Origin: Pyrococcus sp. ST04
Lineage (GTDB): Archaea; Methanobacteriota_B; Thermococci; Thermococcales; Thermococcaceae
DNA: 64,000 nt
NCBI RefSeq assembly: GCF_000263735.1
Contig: NC_017946.1
Span: forward strand, 1,672,886-1,736,885
Direction of reading: 5' to 3'
Made by a program: the position numbers and the translations under genes. Shown in pieces: positions 60,538 to 64,000 of this stretch (its first letter is position 1; each line of letters begins with the position of its first letter). The notes under the pieces were generated by a model, which saw nothing but the letters and a program-made list of their open reading frames with translations, ran no database searches and was not told where the DNA came from.

Positions 60538-61295
60538 TTAGAGAGGGGGAAAAAGTTCTTCTCTTAGACCCTAGAGGGAAAAAATACATAGTAACTGCCC
60601 AGAAAAAAGACTTTCACACAGATTTAGGCATAATAAAGCTCGAAGAAATTATCGGAAAGGAGTTTGGAGATTCAATAAGAAGCCACAAAGGCTACGAGTT
60701 CAAGATCCTAAGACCGAAGATAATAGACTACCTTGATAAGATGAAGAGAGGACCTCAAATAGTTCACCAAAAAGATGCCGCCTTAATAGTTGCCTATGCA
60801 GGAATATCCCCTGGAGATTTTATAGTTGAAGCTGGTGTCGGAAGCGGCGCTCTAACCCTATTCTTGGCCAATATAGTGGGGCCAGAGGGAAAGATAGTGA
60901 GTTATGAAATCAGAGAAGATTTTGCAAAACTCGCATGGGAAAACATAAAATGGGCCGGATTTGAAGATAGAGTCACTATAAAGCTAAAGAACATATACGA
61001 GGGCATAGATGAGGAAAACGTTGATCACGTAATTCTTGATTTGCCTCAACCAGAAAATGTAGTTGAACACGCAGCAAAGGCTTTAAAGCCGGGAGGGTTC
61101 TTTGTCGCCTACACCCCCTGTGCAAATCAGGTTATGAGGTTAAGGGAAAAGCTCAGGGAATTTAAAGATGTTTTCGTGAAGCCTAGAACAATAGACGTGG
61201 TGGTATTTGAGCAAGAAGTGAAGAAAGATTGCATGAGGCCAACTACAACGATTCTCGCCCACACAGGTTACATAACATTCGCAAGAAAGAGATAG
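60534..61295 (+). CDS. trmI: tRNA (adenine-57/58 N1) methyltransferase TrmI
   Basis: Methylates A58, and in Pyrococcus also A57, of the tRNA T-loop, which helps heat stability. The 253-residue protein has an N-terminal small beta-barrel, HQKDAALIVAYAGISPGDFI near residue 80, the SAM motif EAGVGSGALTLFLA near 100, and VDHVILDLPQPENVVEHAAK near 162. Start overlaps the DUF257 stop by four bases (ATGA). It ends close to the 3' end of the minus-strand C/D RNA. Confidence 0.95.
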   Translation: MIREGEKVLLLDPRGKKYIVTAQKKDFHTDLGIIKLEEIIGKEFGDSIRSHKGYEFKILRPKIIDYLDKMKRGPQIVHQKDAALIVAYAGISPGDFIVEAGVGSGALTLFLANIVGPEGKIVSYEIREDFAKLAWENIKWAGFEDRVTIKLKNIYEGIDEENVDHVILDLPQPENVVEHAAKALKPGGFFVAYTPCANQVMRLREKLREFKDVFVKPRTIDVVVFEQEVKKDCMRPTTTILAHTGYITFARKR

Positions 61296-61297
61296 AG

Positions 61298-61362
61298 AAT
61301 CAGACGAGAGGGGGCTCATCATCGGTGAGCCTCCTCAGGGTACCGTGAAGGTCATCACCAAT
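61298..61362 (-). ncRNA. C/D box guide RNA
   Basis: On the minus strand: box C GTGATGA (61352-61358), 13-base guide CCTTCACGGTACC, box D' CTGA (61335-61338), a short spacer, box C' ATGATGA (61316-61322), 12-base guide GCCCCCTCTCGT, box D CTGA (61300-61303). This is the canonical archaeal layout. The D' guide can pair with the 23S rRNA segment GGTACCGTGA, and the D guide with ACGAGAGG of the sarcin-ricin loop; both are highly conserved sites, so the RNA probably directs two 2'-O-methylations in 23S rRNA. Its TATA box appears to be TTATAAA at 61381-61387 read leftwards. Confidence 0.87.
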
Positions 61363-61377
61363 TTTGAATTTCCCGAA

Positions 61378-61390
61378 AGGTTTATAACTT
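61378..61390. promoter_or_regulatory. apparent shared TATA box of tRNA-Val and C/D RNA
   Basis: AGGTTTATAACTT lies about 32 bases before the tRNA and, read on the other strand as AAGTTATAAACCT, about 27 bases before box C of the guide RNA. Both distances suit archaeal promoters, and no other TATA-like sequence is in the 54 bases between the two RNAs. Confidence 0.6.
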
Positions 61391-61416
61391 TCTATCCAAG
61401 GTCATCTTGGGAATAA

Positions 61417-61493
61417 GGGCCCGTGGTCTAGTTGGTTATGACGCCGCCCTTACGAGGCGGAGGTCCGGGGTTCGAATCCCCGCGGGCCCACCA
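61417..61493 (+). tRNA. tRNA-Val (anticodon TAC), CCA encoded
   Basis: Acceptor GGGCCCG (61417-61423) pairs with CGGGCCC (61483-61489); discriminator A and CCA follow. The anticodon arm is CCGCC-CTTACGA-GGCGG, giving anticodon TAC. T-arm CGGGG-TTCGAAT-CCCCG and a D-arm with GTC/GAC are present. No intron. Confidence 0.97.
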
Positions 61494-61507
61494 GAAATGT
61501 TCTTCTC

Positions 61508-63094
61508 TCACGTCCATCTCTTTAAGAGGAGCACTACAACTGCAATAACCCCAAAAACCATTAAAACTAAGAGGAATAACCCAGATTTTACATTATTTGC
61601 CTCTTTTGCAGTTTTTCTAACATGAGAGATCAATGACGTCGTAGATTTTTTGGATTCCTTTTCAGGTTCAACGTTTGGATGAATAACCGTTAAATAAAGA
61701 TCTTTTCTAATAGTTTCATTCCCCTTTTTAGCTATTATATACAAATCAACGCTGTCATTGAGTGTTAGTACAACACTTCCCTCCCTTGAATGGGCGATAT
61801 TAGAATCGACGATCTCCCCACTTGTGTACCAGTATATCTTGACTTTCTCCCCTTTTTCAAATACAAGAGAAGACGAGTTTGTCTTAAGTATCACATATAG
61901 GGGCTCCTCAAAACTTTTATTTGCAGCCTTTATTATCCTATAGATTACTCTCATCTTTTCCCAATTAACAGTCCTCCAATCATCAAGAAGAATCCCTCCG
62001 GTATCCCCACTATCAGGATTTAGACACCAATAGAAGAAATTGTAGATCCCCTTCTTTATTAACCAGTCTGCAAAAGCATCCTGCCATATCTTATCCTTTC
62101 CAGTATACCTACCACCCCATTCACCAATAACCAAAGTATAGTTTAGCTCAGTTAGATATCCAAAATGCGTTTCCCATATCTGCGGCATATTACTTGGAAA
62201 GCTTGGATCATCAAAATAAGGCATATTATAGACACTCGGCCCATAGACATGAGGAGAGTACACAATCTTATTCCTCGGAAGCCTTACTGGATAGTCCTTA
62301 ACACCCATTAAGTTCTCTCCCCAAAATGTCCACCATCCCTTCTCTTTGATAACCTTGTCAATTTCAGGGATATGAGTGTACTGAGTTCCCTCTACAAATA
62401 TCAACCAATGGGGAGCAACCTTAAGGATCGCCCTACCAACTTTTTCTGCAAATAATCTAAAGTCAGTCTTGTCACCAGTTCCCCAAGAAGCTTCATCATG
62501 GGGCTCATTCTTTATGTCAGCCCCAATGACATTAGGATATTTGCCAAATACCTTAGCAAGAAATATCCAATCCTTAATGTATTGCTCTTCAGAATAATTT
62601 TCCGTGTACCAAAGTGGTTCTATTTCAGTACATCCAATCCTATGATAATCCAGCAACACATAAATACCTAGTTTATTCGCTTCTTCAACTATCTTCTCCA
62701 TTATCTGTAAGCTTGTGAGATTTTTTAGATCAGGATTAATAGAGTAGTCGATGAACCTTGGATCTGGCTTTGCTCCATGTATTGTCTCACTACAGAAAGG
62801 TAACCTGATAGCATTAAAACCAAGTGCCTTTATCTGTTTTAAAACGTCTTTCCAATTCCTCACAGTTAGACCATGGACGATATGATCTTTGAGTTCAAAA
62901 CCAAACCAACTCACGCCAAAGAGGTATATCCTTTCTCTCCTACCAGAGGTTAAATTTACTTTATATATTGTGCCATTGCTAACCTCATAATAAACTCCAG
63001 GAGAGTTATCAGAGCTAAAGTTATTCCCCACGACATATTCTGGGAATCCCAAAATTATTATAAGAAGCACCAAAATTACCGGAACAATCCTCAT
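61508..63094 (-). CDS. membrane-anchored GH5 endoglucanase
   Basis: A glycoside hydrolase family 5 enzyme of 528 residues, likely to cut beta-1,4-glucans outside the cell. Signal peptide: residues 1-24 (MRIVPVILVLLIIILGFPEY). The catalytic barrel has WFGFELKDHIVHGL, GFNAIRLPFCSETI, VLLDYHRIGC, the acid/base Glu in GADIKNEPHDE, and the nucleophile Glu in LVIGEWGGRY, then FFYWCLNPDSGDTGGIL. After a linker with a beta domain, the C-terminus has one hydrophobic segment (SGLFLLVLMVFGVIAVVVLLL) and KRWT, so the enzyme is held at the surface. GGTGATCTAT precedes ATG 63094. No carbohydrate-binding module is seen. Confidence 0.93.
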   Translation of the reverse strand: MRIVPVILVLLIIILGFPEYVVGNNFSSDNSPGVYYEVSNGTIYKVNLTSGRRERIYLFGVSWFGFELKDHIVHGLTVRNWKDVLKQIKALGFNAIRLPFCSETIHGAKPDPRFIDYSINPDLKNLTSLQIMEKIVEEANKLGIYVLLDYHRIGCTEIEPLWYTENYSEEQYIKDWIFLAKVFGKYPNVIGADIKNEPHDEASWGTGDKTDFRLFAEKVGRAILKVAPHWLIFVEGTQYTHIPEIDKVIKEKGWWTFWGENLMGVKDYPVRLPRNKIVYSPHVYGPSVYNMPYFDDPSFPSNMPQIWETHFGYLTELNYTLVIGEWGGRYTGKDKIWQDAFADWLIKKGIYNFFYWCLNPDSGDTGGILLDDWRTVNWEKMRVIYRIIKAANKSFEEPLYVILKTNSSSLVFEKGEKVKIYWYTSGEIVDSNIAHSREGSVVLTLNDSVDLYIIAKKGNETIRKDLYLTVIHPNVEPEKESKKSTTSLISHVRKTAKEANNVKSGLFLLVLMVFGVIAVVVLLLKRWT

Positions 63095-63099
63095 ATAGA

Positions 63100-63393
63100 T
63101 CACCTTTTTACATAGAGCCAGCATGCTACCCAGTGGTTTTTCTCGACTTCAATTAAGGGTGGCCTAACCTTCCAACACTTATCCATCACCCTCTCACACC
63201 TAGGCGCATACCTACAACCAGTAATCCCATAAACCCTCCCCTCCTCCCTCTCAGGCTCAACCCCCTTAAACTCCCACTTCACATTAAGATCCGGAACACT
63301 CTCAAGCAACATCCGAGTATAAGGACACCTTTTCAGTATCACCCCACTCAACAACCGTCCCCCTATACATTATTATTGTCTTATCACTAATGT
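63100..63393 (-). pseudogene. stump of an oligopeptide ABC transporter ATPase (Dpp/Opp type)
   Basis: Only the C-terminal part remains. One frame holds the conserved end: CPYTRMLLESVPDL, then YGITGCRYAPRCERVMDKCW with four Cys as in OppD/DppF, and the final HWVACWLYV. Further upstream, in another frame, ISDKTIIMYRGTVVEWGDTE matches the segment just before it, so there is a frameshift or small deletion near 63330. The ATPase core is missing; sequence beyond about 63393 belongs to a different gene. Confidence 0.8.
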
Positions 63394-63619
63394 AATAGCC
63401 GTAGACGAAGAAACATGGGAAGCAATTAAAAAAAAACTAAAGTCAAAATTGGATGCAAAATCATACAGCGAGGTTCTAAAAAAATTAATAGAAGTTTGGC
63501 ATTTAATAGAGCTAGATATGAAAGCAGAAAAAGTCACGCTTGAAGATGAAGAAGCAGATTTAGTTCTATCGATACTAAAGGACAGGGAAAAACAATATTC
63601 CTTAGCAAGAGACAAATAA
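63392..63619 (+). pseudogene. VapB-type antitoxin, start lost
   Basis: An open run of 75 codons reads VIAVDEETWEAIKKKLKSKL, then YSEVLKKLIEVW and a Glu/Lys-rich tail ending SLARDK. It matches archaeal VapB-like antitoxins whose N-terminus (I-VDEETW) forms a DNA-binding ribbon. No ATG, GTG or TTG is in frame before the conserved part, because the ABC stump joins here. It lies directly before a PIN toxin remnant. Confidence 0.68.
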
Positions 63620-63638
63620 AAAGCGGAGAATAGAACTT

Positions 63639-64000
63639 ATGAAAAGAATGCCAAGAAAAATAGCCCTCGATCCACCATCCTTTATTCAACTAACAAAAAC
63701 AGAATAAAGAGTTACTTGAACTTGTTCTTGCAGAATTTGATATATATCTCCCTCTTCCTTCTCTACACGCTTATCTACTTGCGAAAGCATTCAAAGAAAC
63801 TGAGATTAAAAATGAAATAAAGGAAATCAGAGAAATCTTCCACGTTATAGATATCACGGATGAAATAATTGAACAATTAGCAGAAATAGACGCTGCCCTA
63901 ATAAAAGAGGGCATATTTATGAAGTTTGAGGACCTCCTTGTAGGAGTGTCAGCTATAGCAACAGACTCCCTCCTTGTAGTTAGTATGGATCCAGCTAAAT
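63639..64000 (+). pseudogene. VapC-type PIN toxin, frameshifted and cut by the window edge
   Basis: The start MPRKIALDPPSFIQLTKTE gives the first PIN motif with its Asp but runs into a stop at about 63706. In the next frame the protein continues: KELLELVLAEFDIYLPLPSL, then a helical part and the later acidic motif MKFEDLLVGVSAIATDSLLV. PIN toxins cleave RNA. A frame break in the early part, plus the headless antitoxin before it, indicate a dead toxin-antitoxin pair. The 3' end is outside the window. Confidence 0.72.

Overview
The window is archaeal and almost certainly from Pyrococcus (Thermococcales). Supporting signs are the SMC/ScpA pair, Alba, CDC48/VAT, a TIP49-like AAA+ protein, archaemetzincin, a TET-type M42 aminopeptidase, pantoate kinase, TiaS, XerA, a phosphorylating archaeal GAPDH, NreA, DUF257 and DUF835 proteins, guide RNAs of both archaeal classes, GGTGAT-type ribosome binding sites, short T-rich TATA promoters, and a CRISPR repeat of the GTTCCAATAAGAC...GAATTGAAAG type. 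From memory the gene order resembles P. horikoshii, but I cannot fix species or strain from the sequence alone.

Layout. 1-9.7 kb: 3' end of pyrG, a small unknown gene, smc-scpA, lrgAB-like genes, a CPBP protease, TIP49-like ATPase, HMG-CoA reductase. 9.7-16.6 kb: MinD-like ATPase, MATE exporter, a COG1395-type regulator, an NAD(P)/FAD oxidoreductase, an atypical SDR, moaC. 16.6-17.8 kb: CRISPR leader and an 11-repeat array with no cas genes, running straight into tiaS. 19.1-21.8 kb: decayed ground (TnpB remnant, fossil of EPSP synthase), then a secreted caspase-like protein with a membrane-anchored partner. 21.9-30.8 kb: TrkH with an ECF-type ATPase, a frameshifted cysteine-synthase-like gene, CYTH enzyme, archaemetzincin, TET aminopeptidase, DUF655-ksgA-DUF835, SAM synthetase. 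31.1-35.5 kb: a visibly GC-richer accessory island (ATPase with DUF234 domain, an unknown split gene, a secreted unknown protein), with transposon-end relics at its edge and inside it.

35.6-46.2 kb: Toprim coiled-coil protein-xerA-pantoate kinase-small membrane protein, trm1, L35Ae, GAPDH followed by a small protein that looks like a Family 4 (A-domain) encapsulin, an ECF S component, thiL, ogt, a TPR protein, a three-hairpin H/ACA guide RNA, a PIN protein, Alba. 46.2-49.3 kb: VAT and Hsp20, both with a Phr-type heat-shock operator; a third copy of this motif lies before the TIP49-like gene at 8.3 kb. 49.4-56.6 kb: DUF835 paralogue, PfkB sugar kinase, an ABC-2 exporter, and a DUF257-chemoreceptor-KaiC-like operon. 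56.9-61.5 kb: solitary transposase-type zinc ribbon, CBS protein with NreA, RAM protein, SRP19, DUF257-trmI, and a divergent C/D guide RNA / tRNA-Val pair that seem to share one TATA box. 61.5-64.0 kb: a membrane-anchored GH5 glucanase, then a decayed end with an ABC-ATPase stump and a broken vapBC pair.

The core is ordinary housekeeping. The most interesting points are the encapsulin-like protein beside GAPDH, the caspase-like secreted pair, the shared Phr motif at the TIP49-like gene, the DUF257-MCP operon, the aroA fossil, and the repeat-unit frameshift in the island gene.
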